DNA of 64,000 bases, taken from the NCBI GenBank assembly GCA_001898335.1, contig MKTS01000009.1:620001-684000 (forward strand). The letters are read 5' to 3'. This document shows positions 50,606 to 58,265 of the stretch, piece after piece. Both the position numbers and the translations under genes were made by a program. This DNA comes from Mucilaginibacter sp. 44-25 (GTDB lineage Bacteria; Bacteroidota; Bacteroidia; Sphingobacteriales; Sphingobacteriaceae). The notes under the pieces are model-generated. The model was not told the DNA's origin. It ran no database searches and saw nothing but the letters and a program-made list of their open reading frames with translations. Each line of letters begins with the position of its first letter. Position 1 is the stretch's first letter.

Positions 50606-51610
50606 ATGAGAAGCGATAAACTGGTACCGGGCCTTATCCTGGTAGGCATAGGAGTAATATTCCTGTTAGATAATTATAATGTAATTGATTTTCACTGGGG
50701 TAACCTGTGGCACCTGTGGCCCATATTCCTCATCATGATAGGGGTAAACCTTGTATTTGCCAATAACAAAACGCCTTGGGCCAGCGCCCTTAAAATAGGT
50801 GTGGTAGTATTAGGTTTCGGGCTGCTCATCTTCGGCCACTTTGAAAACAACTGGTTCTCGCCCTTTAACCGCCACTGGAGCTTTAATGATAGAGGCTGGC
50901 ACCGTAACGATAACTTTGATAAAGATGATGATAATGACGACGACGATAACGACAGCGACAGTACCACCATTAGAAAAGTGCAGGGCAGCAGCAATTATAC
51001 CGAAGCCTTTAAACCCGGCACTGCCGAAGCACGCCTGGAGATAAACGGAGGCGGTACCGAGTATATCCTTAAAGATACCACCGCGCAGTTGTTTGAAGCC
51101 AGCACTAAAGAGTTTTTAAACCGCTTTTTATATACCAACCACATGGAAGGTAATACCCCGGTGCTGGAACTGCGTATGAAAGATAAAAAAGGCCATATAC
51201 AGTGGGATAGCGATAACACCAACTCTGCTACCATTAAGCTGAACACCAAACCGGTGTGGAACATTAACGTAAAAGCAGGCGCTACCAAGGTTGATTTTGA
51301 CCTATCAGCCTTTAGGGTACGCAACCTTACCGTAAATGGTGGTGCAGGCTCTTTTGAAGTAAAAATGGGCATGCCGGTTAGTGCTACCCGTGTAGAGGTA
51401 TCAACCGGCGTATCTGAGGTAGATATTAAAGTACCCAATGCCGCGGCAGTACAGATCACTACCAGCACCGGCCTGTCATCAGACAGTTTCCCAGGCTTTA
51501 CCGATAAAGGCAACAGCCGTTATGAAACCCCCGGTTTTGAAAACGCCCCTAACAAAATGTACATTGTTATGAAAGGCGGCCTGTCAGACTTTAAAGTTAG
51601 CCGTTACTAA
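50606..51610 (+). CDS. LiaF-like envelope protein with polyacidic linker
   Basis: A 334-residue protein. It begins with DUF5668-type helices (KLVPGLILVGIGVIFLLDNY, LWPIFLIMIGVNLVF, IGVVVLGFGLLIFGHF). A stretch of almost only Asp and Asn follows around residues 105-118 (DKDDDNDDDDNDSDS). The remaining 200 residues are a repetitive beta-helix-like domain resembling the LiaF C-terminus (ARLEINGGGTEYILK, FRVRNLTVNGGAGSFEVKMG, TRVEVSTGVSEVDIKVPNAA). It is co-transcribed with the PspC gene. The acidic stretch could bind divalent cations. It probably modulates an envelope stress response. Confidence 0.82.
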   Translation: MRSDKLVPGLILVGIGVIFLLDNYNVIDFHWGNLWHLWPIFLIMIGVNLVFANNKTPWASALKIGVVVLGFGLLIFGHFENNWFSPFNRHWSFNDRGWHRNDNFDKDDDNDDDDNDSDSTTIRKVQGSSNYTEAFKPGTAEARLEINGGGTEYILKDTTAQLFEASTKEFLNRFLYTNHMEGNTPVLELRMKDKKGHIQWDSDNTNSATIKLNTKPVWNINVKAGATKVDFDLSAFRVRNLTVNGGAGSFEVKMGMPVSATRVEVSTGVSEVDIKVPNAAAVQITTSTGLSSDSFPGFTDKGNSRYETPGFENAPNKMYIVMKGGLSDFKVSRY

Positions 51611-51623
51611 TTACAGTTTTTTC

Positions 51624-51663
51624 CAAAAGCGTCCCCGCCGGTTTGGCGGGGACGCTTTTGTTT
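51624..51663 (+). terminator. terminator of the PspC-LiaF operon
   Basis: A long stem caaaagcgtccccgc/gcggggacgcttttg (51624-51638 with 51646-51660) is followed by ttt. It lies 14 bp after the stop at 51610. Confidence 0.8.
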
Positions 51664-51669
51664 ATGGCC

Positions 51670-51804
51670 GACTCACCCGGTCTGCGCTACGCTGGACCAT
51701 CCTCTCTGCTGCAGGCAACAGAGAGGATAATGAAGAAGTTTTTCACCCTCTTTGCTGCTTGCAGCAGAGAGGGTCGACGAGCGAATGCGACGTCGGGGTG
51801 AGTC
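51670..51804. repeat. dispersed palindromic repeat, long copy (GACTCACCC family)
   Basis: A 135-bp element with perfect 9-bp terminal inverted repeats gactcaccc (51670-51678) and gggtgagtc (51796-51804). Internal hairpins include cctctctg...cagagagg and ttgctgc/gcagcagagagggt. A 63-bp element with the same ends and the ctctctgc hairpin lies at 11438-11500. No coding capacity. Confidence 0.65.
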
Positions 51805-51825
51805 AACGGCGAAGCTTTTTTTACG

Positions 51826-51833
51826 TAATTTTG
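51826..51833 (+). promoter_or_regulatory. -7 promoter box of the second RDD gene
   Basis: TAATTTTG fits TAnnTTTG and lies 5 nt before the ATG at 51839, predicting a leaderless transcript. Confidence 0.4.
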
Positions 51834-51838
51834 ATACC

Positions 51839-52501
51839 ATGCAAACCGGCAACTCTTCCGATCCGTCCGAAAGCGATAGCTACATCCTGGTGATTGACGG
51901 CAAGCCACAGGGCCCTTTTACCATTGCCGAATTGCGGCGGCATCAGATAAAACCTACCGACTTTGTTAAAACGCCCGGCATGATTGATTATAAGGAGGCG
52001 CATGAGCTGCCATCGCTAAGAGCGTTGTTCGGCTTTGCGCGCAGGCCGCTGCCGCTGCAATATTTTGGCAGTTTTGACCAGCGCGCCATTGCAGCCGCTA
52101 TCGACTGGCTGCTCGTATTCGGGATTTTCGTTTTCGCAGCCTTCGCGGTGATGCTGCTGCTCTATTTGATCATTCCCGGCGATGAGCACCGCGAAACCCG
52201 CCTGGCCATTACTATTGGGATTGTGGCCCTAACCCCCATCGCTAAATTCATCTACAGTGTAAAAGCCGAAAGCGGCCCAAAACAGGGTACGCTGGGCAAA
52301 CAGCTCATGCGCATAAAGGTATGCGATATGTACGGCGACCCTGTTACTACCAACCGCTCCCTCACCCGCAACGCGGCCAAACTGGCCTCAGTGGCTATCC
52401 TGTTTACCGGCTACCTGCTATGCTTCTTTAACAAAAAACAACAATGCCTGCACGATATGATGGCCGACACCCTGATGGTTAAAGACCGGTTAGATATTTG
52501 A
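51839..52501 (+). CDS. GYF_2-RDD membrane protein, second copy
   Basis: A 220-residue protein from ATG 51839. Residues 12-65 resemble the GYF_2 domain (SYILVIDGKPQGPFTIAELR, DFVKTPGMIDYKEAHELPSL). The RDD part holds three helices (DQRAIAAAIDWLLVFGIFVF, QGTLGKQLMRIKVCDMYGD, QQCLHDMMADTLMV). The upstream in-frame ATG at 51752 would translate part of the neighbouring repeat, so it is not used. It has the same architecture as the protein at 44.6 kb. Confidence 0.8.
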   Translation: MQTGNSSDPSESDSYILVIDGKPQGPFTIAELRRHQIKPTDFVKTPGMIDYKEAHELPSLRALFGFARRPLPLQYFGSFDQRAIAAAIDWLLVFGIFVFAAFAVMLLLYLIIPGDEHRETRLAITIGIVALTPIAKFIYSVKAESGPKQGTLGKQLMRIKVCDMYGDPVTTNRSLTRNAAKLASVAILFTGYLLCFFNKKQQCLHDMMADTLMVKDRLDI

Positions 52502-52527
52502 TTTTAGATTGACGATTTTAGATTTTA
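52500..52527. repeat. short tandem GATTTTAGATT repeat
   Basis: Two copies of gattttagatt separated by gac directly after the RDD stop. Short AT-rich tandem motifs like this are, from memory, scattered between genes in this group; only one locus is seen here. Confidence 0.4.
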
Positions 52528-52587
52528 TATTGATGGGGATGATTAATTAATTTGCTAAAAATATTAGTAAATTGTTTTGGGGTGTTT

Positions 52588-52595
52588 TATATTTG
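52588..52595 (+). promoter_or_regulatory. -7 promoter box of the 64-aa gene
   Basis: TATATTTG matches the consensus and lies 19 nt before the ATG at 52615. Confidence 0.45.
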
Positions 52596-52614
52596 CCTAA
52601 TAAATGTAACGCCC

Positions 52615-52809
52615 ATGACCACTACCGAGCAACTAAGCAACGAGCGCCTGCAACTCCTGTGCGAAGCATTGGAATTGCTGGAAGACATGAAGATAAAAAT
52701 GGCCCTTTTTGAGCGCCAGTATTACAGCAAGCTCAAAGCCAAAGCGGGTAAGGTGGTAGGGGTTGACCAATGCGATCACTCATTATCGTCGGATGTGGTA
52801 TCGAAATAA
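52615..52809 (+). CDS. small helical hypothetical protein, 64 aa
   Basis: A 64-residue soluble protein: MTTTEQLSNERLQLLCEALE, LLEDMKIKMALFERQYYSKL, then a polar tail. Almost entirely helical, probably a coiled coil. I chose ATG 52615, as the longer frame from 52552 runs through the promoter box. No family recognised. Confidence 0.55.
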   Translation: MTTTEQLSNERLQLLCEALELLEDMKIKMALFERQYYSKLKAKAGKVVGVDQCDHSLSSDVVSK

Positions 52810-52916
52810 CCAGCATCAGCTTATTGCTTTATTTCATTCTGATAAAATGAGCATTACGCTCAGAGCACTCCAAAATCAATGGTGTAACCATTTTTCAGAT
52901 GAACAATTAAAGTACT

Positions 52917-52942
52917 TTAATGCATTATATTTGTTGCATTAA
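52917..52942. promoter_or_regulatory. promoter framed by an 8-bp inverted repeat (LytTR gene)
   Basis: TTAATGCA (52917-52924) and TGCATTAA (52935-52942) are perfect inverted arms, 10 bp apart. Between them lies the -7 box TATATTTG (52926-52933). The half-site TGCATTA also occurs as a direct repeat 14 bp apart. A DNA-binding dimer here would cover the promoter, 42 bp before the LytTR regulator start, so autoregulation is plausible. Confidence 0.5.
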
Positions 52943-52984
52943 TACCTGTATGTTAAAATTTCCCGATCCTCCTAAGCGCTATTT

Positions 52985-53899
52985 ATGCAACTTGTGTCTT
53001 TAAAGCAACACCTGCGTAAAGAGGTAGCTTATCCATGCAGGTATCACCATGATCGTTTGCTTAAAACCGTAAGCGTACAATTTTTACTGATATTTATCTT
53101 TCTGCTCCTGTTTAGGCCATTCGGTGTGTATGAGCCTGAGCATAAATTTAATTACCTGTTCATCTGCGGCCTGCATGCGCTATCGCCCGCGCTGATCGTA
53201 TATGTTTATTTTGCCGGCTTAGGCCATGTGAGGTCGAGAGCCGTAAAGTCAGCTTTGTGGAGTTCGGGGCAGGAATATATGCACCTGGCGGTTATTTTTC
53301 TGATTACCGGTATCATGAGCTTTTTTTTGAGGAGCATCATTTACAATAACGCGGATAACTGGTCATGGCGGTACTTGTGGGAAGAAATACGGAACTGTTA
53401 CCTTGCCGGCGTACTCTTATATTTTTTGCTGCTGTTTGCCGGCTCGCATTTCCGCTCGTCCAGGTCAATCAAAGCGAATGATACGGATATACCTGCTATC
53501 ATTCCCTTGCCGTCGGGTACAGATACCACCACAACCAGGCTGCATATTAAAACCCAGGTACAGCAAGACGACTTTTACATGGATCCGGCGCAGCTGCTGT
53601 TCGCCAGGGCCGACGGTAATTATATTGAACTCACAATGCTATCCGGCGAACAGGTACATACAGAACTGAAAAGGATATCACTTAAACAGTTTGAAGCGCA
53701 ATTAACCCCATATCCCTTTTTATTCAGATGCCACCGGGCATACCTCGTGAACCTGCACCAGATCAGAAAGGTATCAGGCAACGCTCAGGGGTATACTGTT
53801 TTGCTGCACATGACAGCGCAAAGCGTACCTGTATCAAGAACGCAATTACCGTTATTTAATCATCAATACGAGCAACTGGCAGGTATTGCCCTTGCTTAG
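52985..53899 (+). CDS. membrane-bound LytTR transcription regulator
   Basis: A 304-residue protein with four N-terminal helices (about 28-44, 57-80, 96-113, 137-155) and a C-terminal LytTR DNA-binding domain (about 200-298). Typical LytTR strings are PAQLLFARADGNYIELTMLS, ISLKQFEAQL, FLFRCHRAYLVNLHQIRKVS. There is no receiver domain, so the signal is probably sensed in the membrane. It precedes an acyltransferase gene by 146 bp and may regulate it. The inverted repeat around its own promoter is a candidate binding site. Confidence 0.87.
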   Translation: MQLVSLKQHLRKEVAYPCRYHHDRLLKTVSVQFLLIFIFLLLFRPFGVYEPEHKFNYLFICGLHALSPALIVYVYFAGLGHVRSRAVKSALWSSGQEYMHLAVIFLITGIMSFFLRSIIYNNADNWSWRYLWEEIRNCYLAGVLLYFLLLFAGSHFRSSRSIKANDTDIPAIIPLPSGTDTTTTRLHIKTQVQQDDFYMDPAQLLFARADGNYIELTMLSGEQVHTELKRISLKQFEAQLTPYPFLFRCHRAYLVNLHQIRKVSGNAQGYTVLLHMTAQSVPVSRTQLPLFNHQYEQLAGIALA

Positions 53900-54045
53900 G
53901 TTGTTACTCGTCACAATAGCTTGCTATTGGTCACAATGGGCTTTTTTTGCACGTATTGCTGCCGTAGGTTTGCCATCTCTTCCACACATCAAGGTGCTAT
54001 AACAGGCCTGGATGCCGCGGAAATAAGATCGCTTAAACTTATACC

Positions 54046-55200
54046 ATGACTGCACTTCATCCATCCCCTACAGTTTCCAGGAACGCTACTGAAAAGCTTT
54101 ATTATATTGACCATATCAGGGTAATACTCACTATTCTCGTGATACTGCACCATGCCTGTGTAATGTATGGCGCTTCGGGCGGATGGTATTATAAAGAGCC
54201 TACTGCTATCGCAGGGGCATTAATACCGCTCACGGTATTCGTCAGTACCAATCAATCTTTTTTCATGGGCTTTTTCTTTTTGTTGGCAGCTTTTTTCAGC
54301 TACTCTTCCTACCAGCGAAAAGGCGCTAAAAAGTTCCTGACCGACCGCTTGCTGCGGCTGGGGCTACCATTGCTTTTTTATTCGTTCATTTTCTCGCCTT
54401 TTGTATCTTTCCTTATACACAGGTTTGTACGCGGGCATCATGTCAGCTACCTAAAATACCTGAGTTTGTATGACGACTGGATAGATTTTGGTGTACTATG
54501 GTTTGTAGCTGCATTGCTGATATTTACCCTCGTTTATATAGCTTACCAAAAGCTTTTTGCTAAACAGATAAGCAGCCAAACAGCCATCCCCGGCCCATGG
54601 GCCATTATACTTGTGGCATTAGGTACGGGATTGATCAGCTTTTTAGTTCGCATCCTGTTCCCGGTGGGCTGGGTGCTTAAGCCTTTGGGCTTTCAACCGG
54701 GGCATTTTACCCAGTATATCATGCTGTTTATTATTGGCTTGCTGGCAGCAAAAAACAACTGGCTGGCGCAGCTCTCCTACCGTACAGGAAAACGTATGCG
54801 CGGCACCGCATTAATATTATTGTTGTTCTTCCCTGTATTTTATGTTATTAGGGTAAAGTTTGGGTTTCCGATCACCTGGTATTCCGGCGGGTTCAATGGC
54901 CTGTCTTTGCTCTATTCTTTATGGGAACAATGCATTGGGTTTTGTATTATCACCGCGTTTTTAGGTATTGGCAAGCAGCGTTGGAACAAAACAACAGTCA
55001 CATCCGTATTTCTATCCCGCCGGGCGTTTGCTGTTTACATTCTACATCCACTGGCGCTGGTTGCCCTGGCTATCATATTCCGCTCCTGGAATGTTGATCC
55101 GGCCATAAAATTATTGGTAGTAGCCCCGGCAGCCGTCTTTTTGAGTTACCTGATAGCGACAATTGTTTTATGGATACCACTGGTAAAACGAATTGTTTAG
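54046..55200 (+). CDS. acyltransferase 3 family membrane protein
   Basis: A 384-residue integral membrane acyltransferase of the OafA/YrhL type with about ten helices. It opens with LYYIDHIRVILTILVILHHA, where the R and H are conserved active-site residues of the family, and has ADRLLRLGLPLLFYSFIFSP-like sequence after helix 3. It would O-acetylate or acylate a sugar in a surface glycan or lipid. It follows the LytTR regulator gene and is ended by a hairpin at 55297-55326. Confidence 0.85.
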   Translation: MTALHPSPTVSRNATEKLYYIDHIRVILTILVILHHACVMYGASGGWYYKEPTAIAGALIPLTVFVSTNQSFFMGFFFLLAAFFSYSSYQRKGAKKFLTDRLLRLGLPLLFYSFIFSPFVSFLIHRFVRGHHVSYLKYLSLYDDWIDFGVLWFVAALLIFTLVYIAYQKLFAKQISSQTAIPGPWAIILVALGTGLISFLVRILFPVGWVLKPLGFQPGHFTQYIMLFIIGLLAAKNNWLAQLSYRTGKRMRGTALILLLFFPVFYVIRVKFGFPITWYSGGFNGLSLLYSLWEQCIGFCIITAFLGIGKQRWNKTTVTSVFLSRRAFAVYILHPLALVALAIIFRSWNVDPAIKLLVVAPAAVFLSYLIATIVLWIPLVKRIV

Positions 55201-55237
55201 GCAATAACAAATATGCGAAAAAGTTATTGTTGGCTAT

Positions 55238-55256
55238 TTGTTCCGCAGCGGAACAA
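55238..55256. repeat. 19-bp palindrome of unknown role
   Basis: ttgttccgcagcggaacaa has 9-bp arms around a single A. It recalls parS variants of the TGTTCC...GGAACA type but the centre differs and is one base longer, so I do not call it parS. Confidence 0.35.
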
Positions 55257-55296
55257 CATATAGCTTTTTGGTACTATAAAGCTGGTTTATGCTGTT

Positions 55297-55326
55297 CCAA
55301 AAGCGTTCCACCCGGAACGCTTTTGG
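55297..55326 (+). terminator. hairpin, probable terminator of the acyltransferase gene
   Basis: A perfect 13-bp stem ccaaaagcgttcc/ggaacgcttttgg with a 4-nt loop. The T-run lies within the stem, so termination could act in both directions. It lies 96 bp after the stop at 55200. Confidence 0.5.
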
Positions 55327-55583
55327 GTAAATCAACAACGCCTGATAACCGGGTACTTACAATTTTTAATTAAAGTAAGGTGGCGCAATTATGTCAGTCG
55401 CAAGTAATTGATTATTAAATTTTTCCGCTTGTCTTATATTACTATATTACTTATACGGAACGGAATTACCCATCATTTTTGAGAAGCATTTTATAGGAGC
55501 TAAACTCCATGGCTTATCCGCGTTTGTAACCGCCAACCGGTAGGCTATCAGCTATACACGGCGAGGCAGTTTTTTAACTAAAT

Positions 55584-55618
55584 AAAAAGGGTTGCCCTAT
55601 GTGCGGACAACCCTTTTT
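55584..55618 (-). terminator. terminator of the par-dapB-lepB operon
   Basis: The stem aaaaagggttg/caacccttttt (55584-55594 with 55608-55618). On the minus strand it lies 20 bp after the lepB stop and is T-rich at its 3' side. Confidence 0.8.
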
Positions 55619-55637
55619 ATTTAACGCTTAAGCTTGC

Positions 55638-56768
55638 TTAATGGATCCCCATAAACAGGCGGCTCCAGCGTATCTTATGGAAGAATGACGCGTTATCGTC
55701 CCAGCTCATCCATACGAATAAGGCCTTGCCTACAATATGGTCTTCTGGTACAAAACCCCAATAGCGAGAGTCCAGGGAGTCGTGGCGGTTATCACCCATC
55801 ATCCAGTAATAGTTCATTTTAAAGGTATAGGTAGTGGCTTCCTTATCGTTGATAAACACCTTGCCATTCTCTATACGCAGCTTGTTGCCCTCGTACACCT
55901 CAATAGCGCGGCCATAAACAGGCAGGGTAAGGCTGTCGAGCTTAACCGTCCAACCTTTTTTGGGAATGATGATTGGTCCGTAGTTGTCAACATTCCAGTC
56001 AAAGTCCTTATACTTAGGGCTTAACTTATATTTTGGATATGCCGCAGGGAATACCGGGTTAAAGGGATCGGCTTTGCCGGGTTGTTTAATATTAGGCGTA
56101 ATAGACTTTACGTTTGAATATCCCTTCAAAGCGGCGGCGGCGGCCTTGGTCATGGTAGGTACCGGGTTCGAGGGGTCGTAGATAGATACCTGCAGATCGG
56201 CCAGTACATCGGGGTTAAGGTCTACTCCTGTGGTGGTAACCGTATAATCGGTTTGTTCACCCGGAGGGTTTGGCGCGGCCTTGCCATTCACATATACCTG
56301 CGCGTTAATGATGCGCAGGGTATCGCCCGGGGCGCCCTGGCAGCGTTTAATGTAGTTCTCCCGTTTATCAACCGGCCTATAATAAGGCGAATCGGCCTCC
56401 ATAGGGTAGTTAAATACCACTACATCGCCTTTTTTTACCTCACTTAAACCTGGCAGGCGGTAGTAAGGTAGTTTTATGCCATCCCAGTAGGCTTTGGTAC
56501 CAATAATGGGCATGGTATGGTGCGCAAACGGGAAAGCAATGGGCGTCATTGGCGTACGTGCGCCATAGTTCACCTTGCTCACAAACAGGAAATCGCCAAC
56601 CAGCAGCGAGCGCTCCATTGAGGGGGTGGGTATGGTATAGGCCTCTATAAAAAGCGTACGGATCAATGTAGCGGCCACCACCGCGAAAATGATGGCTTCG
56701 GTCCACTCCCTGCGGGTGCTTTTCTTTTTGGTTTTATCCTTATTTCTTTTCCAGAATTTCCAGTTCAT
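55638..56768 (-). CDS. lepB: signal peptidase I
   Basis: A 376-residue membrane protease. One N-terminal helix (about 24-42) is followed by the catalytic Ser50 in IPTPSMERSLLVGD and the general base Lys141 in ENYIKRCQGAPGD. MMGDNRHDSLDSRYWGFVPE is the conserved box near the end. A large insertion of about 130 residues (roughly 155-290) between the Lys and GDN boxes is longer than in E. coli and typical of Bacteroidota. It cleaves signal peptides on the outer face of the inner membrane. It is the last gene of the operon led by parA. Confidence 0.95.
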   Translation of the reverse strand: MNWKFWKRNKDKTKKKSTRREWTEAIIFAVVAATLIRTLFIEAYTIPTPSMERSLLVGDFLFVSKVNYGARTPMTPIAFPFAHHTMPIIGTKAYWDGIKLPYYRLPGLSEVKKGDVVVFNYPMEADSPYYRPVDKRENYIKRCQGAPGDTLRIINAQVYVNGKAAPNPPGEQTDYTVTTTGVDLNPDVLADLQVSIYDPSNPVPTMTKAAAAALKGYSNVKSITPNIKQPGKADPFNPVFPAAYPKYKLSPKYKDFDWNVDNYGPIIIPKKGWTVKLDSLTLPVYGRAIEVYEGNKLRIENGKVFINDKEATTYTFKMNYYWMMGDNRHDSLDSRYWGFVPEDHIVGKALFVWMSWDDNASFFHKIRWSRLFMGIH

Positions 56769-56795
56769 GTATATATAGGTTGTGCGGTAAAGCTT

Positions 56796-57545
56796 CTATT
56801 TATTAAAATCAAACATTTCCTCAATAGCGTGGAAGCCCTTTTTGTCTTTTATCCATTCGGCGGCCAATACGGCGCCCAGGGCAAAACCGTTGCGGTTATG
56901 GGCAGTATGCTTAAACTCAAGGGTATCTACTTCAGAATCGTAAATTACGGTGTGTGTACCGGGTACGTTCTCGATCCGCAAGGATTCGATCAGCACTTCT
57001 TCCGGGGCAACAGTTTCGTTATCGGGCTGGCTATCGCTTATCAAAACGTTTTTCCATTGGTTTTTGGCATCCAGACTATCAATAATGCCTTCGGCTATAG
57101 TAATGGCTGTACCACTTGGCGAATCAAGCTTTTGCGTATGGTGTATCTCCTCTACCTGTACTTCATAATATGGGTAATTGTTCATGATACGGGCCAGTAA
57201 CCGGTTCACATGAAAGAATATGTTTACACCCACACTAAAATTGGTACCATATATCATGGATGCGTTGTGCTCAGCGCATTGTTCCTTTATCTGCCCCATC
57301 TCGTTGTGCCAGCCTGTGGTGCCTACTACAATAGGGACACCTGCTTTAAAAGAAAGCTCAATATTGCTTAACACGGTTGATGGCGTGCTGAACTCAATAG
57401 CTACATCGGCCTGCTGCAGGTTATCAGCAGTAAGCTCATGCAGGTTATCCTTATCAATCTTCAGGACAATATCGTGCTTGCGGTCAAGGGCGATCTGTTC
57501 GATCATATTACCCATTTTGCCGTAGCCTAAAAGTGCTATTTTCAT
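56796..57545 (-). CDS. dapB: 4-hydroxy-tetrahydrodipicolinate reductase
   Basis: A 249-residue reductase of lysine and diaminopimelate synthesis. It starts MKIALLGYGKMGNMIEQIAL (NAD(P)H loop GYGKMG), with VVGTTGW and the catalytic box VEEIHHTQKLDSPSGTA (His and Lys). It is shorter than the E. coli enzyme (273 aa), as usual in Bacteroidota. It lies between the DUF5683 gene and lepB, giving 27 bp to lepB. Confidence 0.95.
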   Translation of the reverse strand: MKIALLGYGKMGNMIEQIALDRKHDIVLKIDKDNLHELTADNLQQADVAIEFSTPSTVLSNIELSFKAGVPIVVGTTGWHNEMGQIKEQCAEHNASMIYGTNFSVGVNIFFHVNRLLARIMNNYPYYEVQVEEIHHTQKLDSPSGTAITIAEGIIDSLDAKNQWKNVLISDSQPDNETVAPEEVLIESLRIENVPGTHTVIYDSEVDTLEFKHTAHNRNGFALGAVLAAEWIKDKKGFHAIEEMFDFNK

Positions 57546-57560
57546 CGGTTTACGGTGTGT

Positions 57561-58256
57561 TTAAAGGGCAAATGTAACTTTTATCCCTGGAATATAAGAA
57601 CCCACTCCAGACGAAGCGAAAACCGGCTGATTAATCAACGCCGGCATCATTTTAAATGACAAGTTATCATCAACCGTGTAAGACTGAATAAACTTAGCCT
57701 CAATATAAGCCTCAATGGTTTGTACACCCCATACCAGTAACACGCTCAGTATACTGATCTGGAAGTTACGCTGGTAGTTGCTTGAGGCTTCCTGCGTTTG
57801 GGTGGCGTTGGCGTTAATATATAGGTTATATTCCTTCTGATATTTAATATAGTCGCTGTAATATAACTGCCCGGGCTGGGGTATGCCGCCTGTATTTTTA
57901 ATGCGGGTAAGCGCCAGGAACATCTTGTATTTTTTCTGGTTATCTACTATGGAATAACCTAAAGCGCCAAGGCCCGCGTATATGGCAGGCACTTTCCACC
58001 AGGCGCCTTTTTTGTTATACAACTGGCCCCAGCCGGGAATAATAAGCGACCGTTTTACAGCCAAACTGGGGCTGTGCGTACTATCCGGATGGTAAGTAGG
58101 TTGCTTTTTTATTTTAGGGATAAATACCTTTGGAGCCTCGGCCGTTTTCTTTACCGTATCAGCATTAACTTTTGCAGATACAGTATCGGGTGTTTGCGCC
58201 ATGGCCAGGGTTACCCAACCCAGGAAAAATACAGCAGCTAAGAGTCTTTTAATCAT
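57561..58256 (-). CDS. DUF5683 family secreted protein
   Basis: A 231-residue exported protein (MIKRLLAAVFFLGWVTLAMA signal). After a Lys/Pro-rich linker it reads KRSLIIPGWGQLYNKKGAWW and KVPAIYAGLGALGYSIVDNQ, the DUF5683 hallmark, with two to three membrane-like segments. It belongs to the conserved par-DUF5683-dapB-lepB cluster, so an envelope role linked with growth is likely, but its activity is unknown. Confidence 0.88.
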   Translation of the reverse strand: MIKRLLAAVFFLGWVTLAMAQTPDTVSAKVNADTVKKTAEAPKVFIPKIKKQPTYHPDSTHSPSLAVKRSLIIPGWGQLYNKKGAWWKVPAIYAGLGALGYSIVDNQKKYKMFLALTRIKNTGGIPQPGQLYYSDYIKYQKEYNLYINANATQTQEASSNYQRNFQISILSVLLVWGVQTIEAYIEAKFIQSYTVDDNLSFKMMPALINQPVFASSGVGSYIPGIKVTFAL

Positions 58257-58265
58257 GATGTTGGT

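Larger units (their letters stand above)
55201..55637. other. intergenic region with palindromes, no gene
   Basis: 437 bp between convergent genes. It contains a 19-bp palindrome (55238-55256), a 13-bp perfect hairpin (55297-55326) and the lepB-side terminator (55584-55618). No coding potential that I can support; the short frame overlapping 55170-55373 is a shadow. Confidence 0.45.

Noticed and set aside
51752-51838. N-terminal extension of the second RDD protein
   Set aside because: The extra 29 residues would be translated from the dispersed repeat, and the -7 box lies inside this stretch.
55238-55256. parS site near parA-parB
   Set aside because: The centre gcagc differs from the conserved CACGTG and the spacing is one base too long. 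No exact parS was found in the window.
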